Shown here in pieces: positions 1 to 5,762 of a stretch of DNA of 5,887 nt; within the stretch, counting starts at the first letter, position 1; each line of letters starts with the position of its first letter. The notes below the pieces were generated by a model that was not told the DNA's origin, made no database searches, and saw nothing but the letters and a program-made list of their open reading frames with translations. Made by a program: the position numbers and the translations under genes. The stretch is taken from positions 1-5,887 of the forward strand of contig JAADGZ010000140.1 of assembly GCA_013152045.1 (NCBI GenBank), given 5' to 3'. The stretch is from Gammaproteobacteria bacterium. GTDB lineage: Bacteria > Pseudomonadota > Gammaproteobacteria > UBA6429 > Thiohalophilaceae.

Positions 1-761
1 AGCTGACTGCAGTGTTGAACGATGATCCTCGCCTTACCATTGAAACGGCTTCTAAAATTGTCGAGATCACGGGCAAGCCAGGTGAAATGAAACTTGCTTA
101 TGATGATAGCGAGGGCAAGAAACACAACTTTAGTTGTGACTACGTGATCATGGCCACCGGTAAGCGCCCGCTACTGGACCCCTTGCAACTGGACAACGCC
201 GGTATTGAAACAGAAAATGGTGTCATAAAGGCGGACAATCGTTGCCGTACTTCGGTGCAGCATATCTTTGCCGTAGGCGATGTTATCGGTGGGCTGATGC
301 TTGCGCATACTGCCGGTCAGCAGGGGCGGGTCGCTGCCGCAACGATTTGTGGCGAAGACATGGTTTACGATGAAAGCAAGGATTCAGGGGTGATCTTCAC
401 CCGTCCAGAGGCGGCCTTTGTTGGCCTGTCGCTGGAGCAGGCCAAAGCCCAAGGCATCGATGCCGCCGAGGTCAAAGTCCCCATGAGCATCGACGCCAAG
501 GCCATGATTACCAACGAAACCCATGGCATGATCAAGATCGTGGCCGATAAGGCCAGTCATCGGGTTATTGGCGTGCATTTCCTTGCCGATCATGCCGATA
601 CGCTGATCGGCGAAGGGGTGATGATGGTCGCCGGCGAAATGACGCTGGAACAGGTCGGGCACGCCATTCACCCTCACCCGACCCAGACCGAGCTGTTCGG
701 CGAACTGGCGCGGCGACTGGCTTCACGTCTACGTCGGGCCGAGAAGCGCAGGAAAAAATAG
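1..761 (+). CDS. FAD-dependent pyridine nucleotide-disulfide oxidoreductase (dihydrolipoamide dehydrogenase-like), C-terminal part
   Basis: The frame is open from the left edge (first full codon at 3) to a TAG at 759-761, so the gene is cut at its 5' end. About 252 residues are visible; family members have roughly 460-480, so the N-terminal FAD fold and the redox-active CxxxxC are missing from view. Numbering from the GTG at 12, I see VIMATGKRP (45-53), the end of the NAD(P)-binding domain, then HIFAVGDVIGG (84-94), the second FAD-contacting motif. The dimerisation domain follows at about 125-230 and ends in HPHPTQTE, where His222 and Glu227 match the catalytic His-Glu pair of Lpd-type enzymes. 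It lacks the C-terminal Cys pair of classical MerA, which argues against a mercuric reductase, but the substrate cannot be told without the N-terminus. A very basic tail (234-249, RRLASRLRRAEKRRKK) extends past the usual end. No partner subunits are visible. The family call is secure; the specific function is not. Confidence 0.9.
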   Translation, partial: LTAVLNDDPRLTIETASKIVEITGKPGEMKLAYDDSEGKKHNFSCDYVIMATGKRPLLDPLQLDNAGIETENGVIKADNRCRTSVQHIFAVGDVIGGLMLAHTAGQQGRVAAATICGEDMVYDESKDSGVIFTRPEAAFVGLSLEQAKAQGIDAAEVKVPMSIDAKAMITNETHGMIKIVADKASHRVIGVHFLADHADTLIGEGVMMVAGEMTLEQVGHAIHPHPTQTELFGELARRLASRLRRAEKRRKK

Positions 762-790
762 TCGTTTCTTTTTTTCGGGGGTTCTGGAAA

Positions 791-840
791 TTAACGCGGA
801 GAACGCGGAGAACGCGGAGGCGCTGAGACGCAGAGGAAAA
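791..840 (+). repeat. Left inverted-repeat arm, with three tandem 9-bp units
   Basis: The arm contains three perfect tandem copies of AACGCGGAG (793-801, 802-810, 811-819). Two diverged units in the same 9-bp register follow (GCGCTGAGA, then CGCAGAGGA), and the arm ends in AAAA. It pairs with 1024-1064. Because the unit is a multiple of three, its reverse strand reads as a repetitive LRV peptide, which explains the spurious minus-strand open frames here. Confidence 0.85.
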
Positions 841-856
841 TGTTTTTTTTCCTCTG
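831..856. repeat. Perfect 10-bp hairpin at the inner edge of the left arm
   Basis: CAGAGGAAAA (831-840) and TTTTCCTCTG (847-856) are perfect complements around a 6-nt loop. The first half is also the inner end of the left arm, so it can pair either locally or with the distant right arm. In the plus-strand transcript the 3' half contains the U-tract (843-850), so this is not a standard intrinsic terminator. Confidence 0.6.
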
Positions 857-894
857 TAACCTTGAGTCCATGCGGGAATAAACAAAAAGTCGTA

Positions 895-923
895 TTATTC
901 CGGCTAAATCCATGCCGGAATAA
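895..923. repeat. Perfect 10-bp hairpin in the element core, with a neighbouring direct repeat
   Basis: TTATTCCGGC (895-904) and GCCGGAATAA (914-923) form a perfect inverted repeat around a 9-nt loop. A 15-bp word, TCCATGCCGGAATAA (909-923), recurs at 867-881 as TCCATGCGGGAATAA (14/15). The layout recalls the small ATTCCC-N8-GGGAAT repeats of Neisseria (dRS3) in form only. A further small hairpin, GGCTTAC / GTAAGCC with a 5-nt loop, lies at 963-981. Confidence 0.6.
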
Positions 924-1023
924 CATGATCTGTGATTTTTCGTCTTCTTTTTTGGCGTATCTGGCTTACACTCCGTAAGCCTACTTCGTCCCAAATTTAT
1001 TAGTTAGTAACCATCTATTATGG

Positions 1024-1064
1024 TTTTCCTCAGCGTCTCAGCGCCTCCGCGTTCTCGGCGTTAA
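1024..1064 (-). repeat. Right inverted-repeat arm
   Basis: The reverse complement of this stretch reproduces the left arm with one 9-bp unit fewer and two mismatches: CGCC instead of CGCG next to the outer TTAA, and CTGAGG instead of CAGAGG near the inner end. It ends 64 bp before the motY start codon. Confidence 0.85.
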
Positions 1065-1101
1065 AATACACTCCTTCCTTAATCCTGCCATTTTATGATT
1101 C

Positions 1102-1118
1102 TGGAACAACTCTTGCAT
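1102..1118 (+). promoter_or_regulatory. Candidate sigma-54 (RpoN) promoter of motY
   Basis: TGGAAC (1102-1107), five bases, then TTGCAT (1113-1118) matches the -24/-12 consensus TGGCAC-N5-TTGCA with one mismatch, and GG and GC have the required 10-nt separation. If used, transcription would start near 1128, one base before the motY ATG. That gives an essentially leaderless message and fits the lack of a Shine-Dalgarno sequence there. RpoN promoters are common in the flagellar genes of polar-flagellated gammaproteobacteria, although motY genes I know of are more often sigma-28 dependent. Confidence 0.42.
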
Positions 1119-1128
1119 TTTTTCGGGC

Positions 1129-1992
1129 ATGTTCGGAAAAACATATTTCTTAATCCCGCTGTTGTTTGTGCTGGCGCTTCCTGCGCGCGCGGGTTATCAG
1201 TTTTTCAAGGTTCCCGTGGAAGAATCCACTTGGGAGGTAACAGCGACGCCGATGATCTGTCGTTTGCGTCATTCGATACCGGACTATGGCTATGCGGAAT
1301 TTGTCCGCAGGGTGAAGGCTGAGCTGGAATTTTCTGTGCATGTAAAGCAGGCCGCTAACCGGCCTGAGTCCGCACGTCTGTTTTCTCGCGCTCCGGAGTG
1401 GAAACATATTGCGATTGCCCGGGACTTTGGCAGTATTCCCGTGGTCGAAGGCAACGAGCCATTTTATCTGCAGAACGGTTGGGCGAAGCGCATGCTTGCA
1501 GAGCTGGCAGAAGGCATGGATCTGCAGCTTATTTACCGTGACTGGTCGGATGGCAGTGATGAAATTACGGTGACGATTGTGCCGATCAATTTTCTCGAAG
1601 CCTGGGCAAAATTTCAGGCCTGTGAAAAACAATTGCTACACTTTAGCTTTGCAGATGTCAGAAAAACCATTATTCAATATGGTGTGGGCAAGACTCGACT
1701 CGATAGGGCAACGCAGCACCGACTGGATCAAATGATCCATTATATGCAAGTAGATAGCAGTGTGCGTGGCATTCGTATTGATGGTTATACCGATAGCAAG
1801 GGCTTGCAACGGATAAATATCGTGGTGGCACGCCGGCGTGCCAATACGGTGCGTAATTATTTTATCAAACACGGTATCAGCAAGAACAAAATTTATGTCC
1901 ATGCCCATAGTGAACTGGACGGAAAATTCAGCAACCGTACCGCCGCCGGGCGCAAAAAAAATCGCCGAGTGGAAGTGAAGTTGCTTCGTTGA
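1129..1992 (+). CDS. motY: Flagellar motor protein MotY (T-ring, OmpA-like C-terminal domain)
   Basis: This 287-residue secreted protein carries a signal peptide: a basic start (MFGK), a hydrophobic core at residues 6-17, and probable cleavage after ALPARA (residue 21). The MotY N-terminal domain spans about 22-165 (TWEVTATPMICRL, IPDYG, YRDWSDGSDEITVTI, INFLEAWAKFQAC). Cys44 and Cys165 match the two cysteines that form the intramolecular disulfide in Vibrio MotY. The OmpA/MotB-like peptidoglycan-binding domain spans about 172-287, with IDGYTDSKG (217-225), RRRANTVRNYF (235-245) and SNRTAAGRKKNRRVEV (268-283). In Vibrio, MotY forms the T ring with MotX under the basal body and helps anchor the stator. 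MotX and the stator genes are not in the window. ATG 1129 is the only start that keeps a full signal peptide; an in-frame stop lies at 1096-1098, and there is no clear ribosome binding site. Having argG next door, as I recall from Pseudomonas, supports the call. Confidence 0.92.
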   Translation: MFGKTYFLIPLLFVLALPARAGYQFFKVPVEESTWEVTATPMICRLRHSIPDYGYAEFVRRVKAELEFSVHVKQAANRPESARLFSRAPEWKHIAIARDFGSIPVVEGNEPFYLQNGWAKRMLAELAEGMDLQLIYRDWSDGSDEITVTIVPINFLEAWAKFQACEKQLLHFSFADVRKTIIQYGVGKTRLDRATQHRLDQMIHYMQVDSSVRGIRIDGYTDSKGLQRINIVVARRRANTVRNYFIKHGISKNKIYVHAHSELDGKFSNRTAAGRKKNRRVEVKLLR

Positions 1993-2048
1993 TGGGCCTG
2001 TTTTAATCTCTGCGGATTGAATTCCCTCGCTGCCGGCTGTGAATACGG

Positions 2049-2054
2049 TATAAT
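2049..2054 (+). promoter_or_regulatory. Candidate -10 element of an argG promoter
   Basis: A perfect TATAAT lies 46 bp upstream of the argG start codon in the 108-bp gap after motY. No good -35 hexamer sits 16-18 bp upstream; the nearest TTGAAT (2017-2022) is 26 bp away. Strength is therefore uncertain and an activator may be needed. It suggests argG can be transcribed independently of motY. Confidence 0.4.
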
Positions 2055-2100
2055 TCCTCGCTTGCTATTCTGAAATCCAGCTTGAGACCGAGGTTTTTCC

Positions 2101-3309
2101 ATGAGCAAAATCAAAAAAGTAGTGCTGGCCTATTCTGGCGGGCTTGATACATCCATCATTCTAAAATGGCTGCGCGACACCTACGATTGCGAAGTGGTGA
2201 CCTTTACCGCTGATATCGGTCAGGGGGAGGAAGTGGAACCGGCGCGCGCCAAGGCCGAGGCCATGGGGGTGAAGGAGATCTATATCGAAGATTTGCGTGA
2301 AGATTTTGCCCGCAACTACGTTTTCCCCATGTTTCGCGCCAATACCATCTATGAAGGTGAATACCTGCTGGGTACTTCCATTGCCCGTCCCTTGATTGCC
2401 CGGCGGCTGATAGAAATAGCCAATGAAACTGGAGCTGATGCCATCTCTCATGGAGCGACCGGCAAGGGCAACGATCAGGTGCGTTTCGAACTGGGTGCCT
2501 ATGCGCTGAAACCGGACGTTCAGGTGATTGCTCCCTGGCGTGAATGGGATCTGAATTCCCGTGAAAAACTGATGGCCTATGCGAAGCAACACGGGATCCC
2601 GGTGGATTTCAACAAGGGCAAAAAATCCCCTTATTCTATGGATGCCAACCTGTTGCATATTTCCTACGAAGGCGGGGTACTGGAAGATCCCTGGTCCGGA
2701 CCGGAAGACAGTATGTGGCGCTGGAGCGTATCGCCGGAAGCCGCGCCGGATAGTCCGACGGTTATCGAATTAAGCTTCGAGAAGGGCGATGTCGTGGCCA
2801 TCGACGGCAAGACGTTGTCACCGGCCATAGTAATGGAAACACTGAACAAACTGGGTGGTGCCAACGGTATCGGTCGTGATGATATTGTCGAGAACCGCTA
2901 TGTGGGGATGAAGTCTCGCGGCTGTTATGAAACACCGGCGGGCACTATCTTGCTGAAAGCGCACCGGGCGATAGAATCGCTGACCCTGGATCGGGAAGCG
3001 GCGCATCTCAAGGATGAACTCATGCCGCGTTATGCCAGTGTTATCTATAATGGTTACTGGTGGTCACCAGAACGGCAGATGTTGCAGCAGCTGATTGATG
3101 CCAGTCAGGAGCATGTCAACGGCGTGGTGCGGCTCAAGCTTTACAAGGGTAATGTAGTGATTGAAGGGCGTAAGTCAGAAAGTGATAGCCTGTTCGATGA
3201 AAGCATTGCTACATTTGAAGATGATGCTGGGGCTTATAACCAGCAGGATGCAGAAGGCTTTATCAAACTTAACGCTCTGCGCCTGCGGATTGCAGCAAAA
3301 AGGCGGTAA
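2101..3309 (+). CDS. argG: Argininosuccinate synthase
   Basis: This cytoplasmic enzyme joins citrulline and aspartate, using ATP, to make argininosuccinate, the penultimate step of arginine synthesis. The 402-residue length is typical of the roughly 400-residue (type 1) bacterial enzyme. The N-type ATP-pyrophosphatase loop AYSGGLDTS lies at residues 10-18. Other family motifs are [10 protein letters not shown] (91-100), [15 protein letters not shown] (116-130, nucleotide and aspartate binding), [13 protein letters not shown] (180-192) and CYETPAG (275-281). The C-terminal helix (about 380-402) is the oligomerisation arm of this family and ends with a basic RIAAKRR. ATG 2101 has a good Shine-Dalgarno sequence (GAGG, 2090-2093) seven bases upstream, and the first residues match the family. 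It lies in the same direction as motY with a probable promoter of its own, and converges on the c-di-GMP gene 32 bp downstream. Nothing in it looks damaged. Confidence 0.98.
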   Translation: MSKIKKVVLAYSGGLDTSIILKWLRDTYDCEVVTFTADIGQGEEVEPARAKAEAMGVKEIYIEDLREDFARNYVFPMFRANTIYEGEYLLGTSIARPLIARRLIEIANETGADAISHGATGKGNDQVRFELGAYALKPDVQVIAPWREWDLNSREKLMAYAKQHGIPVDFNKGKKSPYSMDANLLHISYEGGVLEDPWSGPEDSMWRWSVSPEAAPDSPTVIELSFEKGDVVAIDGKTLSPAIVMETLNKLGGANGIGRDDIVENRYVGMKSRGCYETPAGTILLKAHRAIESLTLDREAAHLKDELMPRYASVIYNGYWWSPERQMLQQLIDASQEHVNGVVRLKLYKGNVVIEGRKSESDSLFDESIATFEDDAGAYNQQDAEGFIKLNALRLRIAAKRR

Positions 3310-3316
3310 GTCATGT

Positions 3317-3333
3317 GCGCAGGTAGTCTGCGC
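3317..3333. terminator. Small hairpin between the convergent argG and GAF-PAS-GGDEF-EAL genes
   Basis: GCGCAG (3317-3322) and CTGCGC (3328-3333) form a perfect 6-bp GC-rich stem with a 5-nt loop, just after the argG stop codon. A moderately T-rich stretch (3338-3348) follows after a few bases rather than immediately, so it is a weak intrinsic terminator for argG at best. Confidence 0.35.
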
Positions 3334-3341
3334 CTCGCTCT

Positions 3342-5546
3342 TTATTTCGTTATTGAATCAGTGCTGATCATGCTCTGCCAGGTTTGCTGCTTTGCGTAGC
3401 GCATGAATTCATCAGCCTTAACCGGCTTGCTGAAATAGTAGCCCTGAAAAATATCGCAACCAAATTCCATCAGCATGATCAATTGTGAGGCTTCCTCCAC
3501 GCCTTCGGCGATCACCTGGAAGCCGAGCGTATGTGCCATGTCGATGATGGATTTCACCAACGCCGCATCCGATACGCCATTTTCCATATTGTTGACGAAG
3601 CTGCGATCGATTTTCAGGATATTGACCGGAAAATGCTGTAAACGCGACAGGGATGAATAGCCCGTGCCAAAATCATCGATGGCGATCTTAAAGCCCTTGT
3701 CTGATAAGGCTTGCAGGTTTTCAATGATGTGATCTGAATACTGGGTTATGCCCGTTTCGGTGATTTCCAGTTCGATTGACTCCGGTGAGAAGCCATGGCT
3801 GACACAGGCCCGGGCGAATTCCTTGACCACATTTCTGGACAGAATTTGGTGCGGAGAAACATTGATGGCTAGTCGTTGGAAACAACCGGAGTCACACAAG
3901 CCTGCTGCATGCCAGTCGGTCATTTGGTCTAACGTGCGTTCGAGTACCCAGCGGCCGATCTCGATGATATGCCCCCGTTCTTCGGCAATGCCAATAAATA
4001 TATCGGGCGGAATATTACCATACTCTTCACTATGCCAACGCAATAGAACCTCGGCGCCAATGATCTGGTTCTGGCGATCCACCTGTGGCTGGTATACCAG
4101 AAACAGTTCATCCCGTTCGATAGCCTTACCAATGGCTGTGCCCAGAAAGCGTCGGTAATCCGCCTGTTGTTCCATTTCCTGAGTATGAAATTGATATTTA
4201 CCGCGTGAATGCTTCTTGCAATGGGCGAGAGCGATGCCTGAACGCTGTAATAGTGATTCGGCATTGGTATCCTGTCCCTTACCCCAGGCAATACCGATCG
4301 AGCTATGCAAAACTAGATCATGCTGCTCAAATTTAAATGACGTTTGTAAAAGTTTAATTAACGAGCTTGCCTGTTTGCTAATCAGAAGCTGGAGCGCTTT
4401 ATCATTTCCATGTTGTTGCCAATAAGCGATCACAAATTCATCCGCCCCCATGCGAGCCACAATGGCACCTTCAATAACACCGCTTATGCGGCGTGCAGCT
4501 TCACGTAGAACGGCATTACCGACACGGCGTCCAATTCCGGCATTGATTTCATGAAAATTATCAAGATCCAGGGTCAGAACAATAATTCGATCATGTTTTG
4601 AGAGTGATCTGGAGAGCATTTGTTCGAGCTTTTTATGTAATAGGGAGGCATTCGCTAATCCCGTTATATCGTCATAATAAGCGAGCCGGTGGATCTTTTC
4701 TTCCGCAGTTTTAATCGGACTTAAATCGATAAACATACCTGCATAGCGTAGCACCTCGCCGGCATTATTTTTCAAGGCAACGATATTCAACCATTCGGGA
4801 TATATTTCCCCATTTTTTCGCCGATTCCAGATCTCGCCTTCCCAATGCCCCTGCTCATCAATGCTGCGCCACATGGTGGTATAAAAATTCGATCCATGCA
4901 GGCCAGATTTAAGGATGGCCGGAGTTTTACCAATAACTTCATCGCTGCTGTAACCCGATACATTTTGAAAGGCCTGGTTGACCCATTGGATTTTTCTGTC
5001 CCGATCAGTAATCGTAACGCCATGAGAGCTATGGGATAGAATTAGATCGGTAAGCTGTTTCTCCAGGCGTATATGTGCCGTGTTTATCAGCAGAGCGATA
5101 ATGGCTGCAAAATTTTCAAGTACTTGTACTTCCTCGGCATTGTATGCATGGTCGACATTGATATATAAAACCATGACGCCAAGCAATTCATTTTTCAGTT
5201 TGACGGGTACGATGTAGTGGCCATGGTTAGATATTCCCTCGTAAAGAATTTCATGTCGCTCATCGATGCAGGTTGTGTGTAAGAGCTCGGCTGACTCTGC
5301 CACCCGGCCACAGAGACAGTGACCATAGCTTACCTTGCTACAGGAATTCTTTATGGAAGGAGAAAAATTAATCTCAGCAGCAAGCCTAAGTTCGCGTGTT
5401 TTAGGCTCGGCCAGAAAGATACCACCAGCATGGGTGTCCAGCCAGGGCAATTGAAGAATGGTTTCCAGAATACTGTGCAGTATTTCGTTGATAGCATCGC
5501 TATTGCCACTATCAATCATTTCTGCATATTCTTGTTCTTTTTGCAT
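3342..5546 (-). CDS. GAF-PAS-GGDEF-EAL protein, probable c-di-GMP phosphodiesterase
   Basis: This 734-residue protein has no transmembrane segment or signal peptide, so it is probably cytoplasmic. A GAF sensor domain (about 18-160) is rich in Cys and His: Cys69, 77, 79, 93 and HGHY at 108-111. A PAS domain with its PAC part (about 165-280) contains ITDRDRKIQWVN and NRRKNGEIYPEW. The GGDEF domain (about 285-450) is degenerate: the signature reads GADEF (367-371), the guanine-contacting Asp of the usual GD motif is Asn344, and no RxxD inhibitory site is present. The EAL domain (about 468-715) keeps the expected catalytic set: E499 (as EVL), N562, E594, DDFGTG (D624-D625), K645, E681 and Q701 in FQGYYFSKP. 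I infer c-di-GMP hydrolysis to pGpG, with GAF, PAS and perhaps the GGDEF domain acting as sensors. The ATG at 5546 has a good ribosome binding site (GAGG, 5555-5558, 8-nt spacing). A sigma-28-like promoter lies about 80 bp upstream. Confidence 0.96.
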   Translation of the reverse strand: MQKEQEYAEMIDSGNSDAINEILHSILETILQLPWLDTHAGGIFLAEPKTRELRLAAEINFSPSIKNSCSKVSYGHCLCGRVAESAELLHTTCIDERHEILYEGISNHGHYIVPVKLKNELLGVMVLYINVDHAYNAEEVQVLENFAAIIALLINTAHIRLEKQLTDLILSHSSHGVTITDRDRKIQWVNQAFQNVSGYSSDEVIGKTPAILKSGLHGSNFYTTMWRSIDEQGHWEGEIWNRRKNGEIYPEWLNIVALKNNAGEVLRYAGMFIDLSPIKTAEEKIHRLAYYDDITGLANASLLHKKLEQMLSRSLSKHDRIIVLTLDLDNFHEINAGIGRRVGNAVLREAARRISGVIEGAIVARMGADEFVIAYWQQHGNDKALQLLISKQASSLIKLLQTSFKFEQHDLVLHSSIGIAWGKGQDTNAESLLQRSGIALAHCKKHSRGKYQFHTQEMEQQADYRRFLGTAIGKAIERDELFLVYQPQVDRQNQIIGAEVLLRWHSEEYGNIPPDIFIGIAEERGHIIEIGRWVLERTLDQMTDWHAAGLCDSGCFQRLAINVSPHQILSRNVVKEFARACVSHGFSPESIELEITETGITQYSDHIIENLQALSDKGFKIAIDDFGTGYSSLSRLQHFPVNILKIDRSFVNNMENGVSDAALVKSIIDMAHTLGFQVIAEGVEEASQLIMLMEFGCDIFQGYYFSKPVKADEFMRYAKQQTWQSMISTDSITK

Positions 5547-5624
5547 TAATGCCGCCTCATCTGTAAGCCTGCCATAATAATCCAGGATCGTCCGAATTTT
5601 ATGAGATAATCAGAACTTATATAG

Positions 5625-5651
5625 ATATCGGCCTAATGCATCAGGGATTTA
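5625..5651 (-). promoter_or_regulatory. Candidate sigma-28 (FliA) promoter of the GAF-PAS-GGDEF-EAL gene
   Basis: Read on the minus strand, TAAA (5651-5648) is followed by exactly 15 bases and then GCCGATAT (5632-5625). The flagellar sigma-28 consensus is TAAA-N15-GCCGATAA, so 11 of the 12 defined bases match with exact spacing. The predicted start, near 5618, leaves a leader of about 70 nt before the ATG at 5546, with the ribosome binding site properly placed. Confidence 0.65.
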
Positions 5652-5674
5652 GGATTGATTTTAGAGTTGAGCCT

Positions 5675-5706
5675 AATATTAAGCGCGTGTTGCCTGCTTT
5701 AATATT
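5675..5706. repeat. AT-rich 8-bp inverted repeat upstream of the sigma-28-like promoter
   Basis: AATATTAA (5675-5682) and TTAATATT (5699-5706) are perfect complements separated by 16 bases, located 24 bp upstream of the promoter's -35 box. It could be an operator or curved DNA. Because it is made only of A and T it could also be chance. Confidence 0.25.
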
Positions 5707-5729
5707 TAACCGTATTGATTCGGCGTTAT

Positions 5730-5755
5730 AAAAAATATCCTTATCACAGTTAAGG
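5730..5755 (-). terminator. Weak terminator-like hairpin after the right-edge open frame
   Basis: On the minus strand, CCTTA (5755-5751) and TAAGG (5743-5739) form a 5-bp stem with a 7-nt loop. A run of six T follows three bases later. It lies 8 bases beyond the TAA at 5763-5765. The short stem makes it a weak candidate, but its position suits the end of a minus-strand gene entering from the right. Confidence 0.3.
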
Positions 5756-5762
5756 TTTCCCT

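Larger units (their letters stand above)
791..1064. mobile_element. MITE-like palindromic intergenic element
   Basis: A 274-bp non-coding element lies between the oxidoreductase gene and motY. It has long terminal inverted repeats (791-840 and 1024-1064) and begins and ends with TTAA. Leaving out one extra 9-bp unit in the left arm, the arms match at 39 of 41 positions. The core of about 180 bp is AT-richer than the neighbouring genes and holds smaller hairpins and a 15-bp direct repeat. No open frame in it looks like a protein. The architecture (inverted repeats, no transposase, intergenic, TA-containing ends) is that of a non-autonomous element. Arms of this kind (AACGCGGAG / GCGCTGAGACGC) resemble repeats I recall from intergenic regions of many environmental bacteria. 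Mobility is inferred; a structural or termination role is equally possible. Confidence 0.55.

Noticed and set aside
750..780. A-run and T-run flanking the oxidoreductase stop, as a possible terminator
   Set aside because: The possible stem is only A-T pairs and there is no GC-rich hairpin before the T-run, so it does not meet the usual form of an intrinsic terminator.
565..994. Several overlapping minus-strand open frames with LRVLRVLRV-like and Pro/Arg/Ser-rich sequences
   Set aside because: They arise from the 9-bp tandem units, which are a multiple of three and stop-free in several frames, and from overlap with the oxidoreductase gene. No start context or protein-like composition supports them.
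1062..1094. Sigma-28-like boxes upstream of motY (TAAA at 1062 and GCC at 1087)
   Set aside because: The spacing is 21 rather than 15 bases, and the second box (GCCATTTT) diverges after its first three bases.
1095..1322. A 75-residue plus-strand open frame starting before motY
   Set aside because: It overlaps the motY signal peptide and N-terminal domain in another frame. MotY has strong family motifs, so this is a shadow.
2038..2060. Possible ArgR operator upstream of argG (TGAAT ... ATTC around the -10 box)
   Set aside because: The half-sites are separated by 8 bases, whereas the E. coli-type ARG box has 4 (TGAAT-N4-ATTCA), and the second half is incomplete. I do not consider it supported.
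4787..5023. Open frames on both strands inside the PAS-coding region
   Set aside because: They overlap the well-supported 734-residue protein and have no recognisable motifs or ribosome binding sites.
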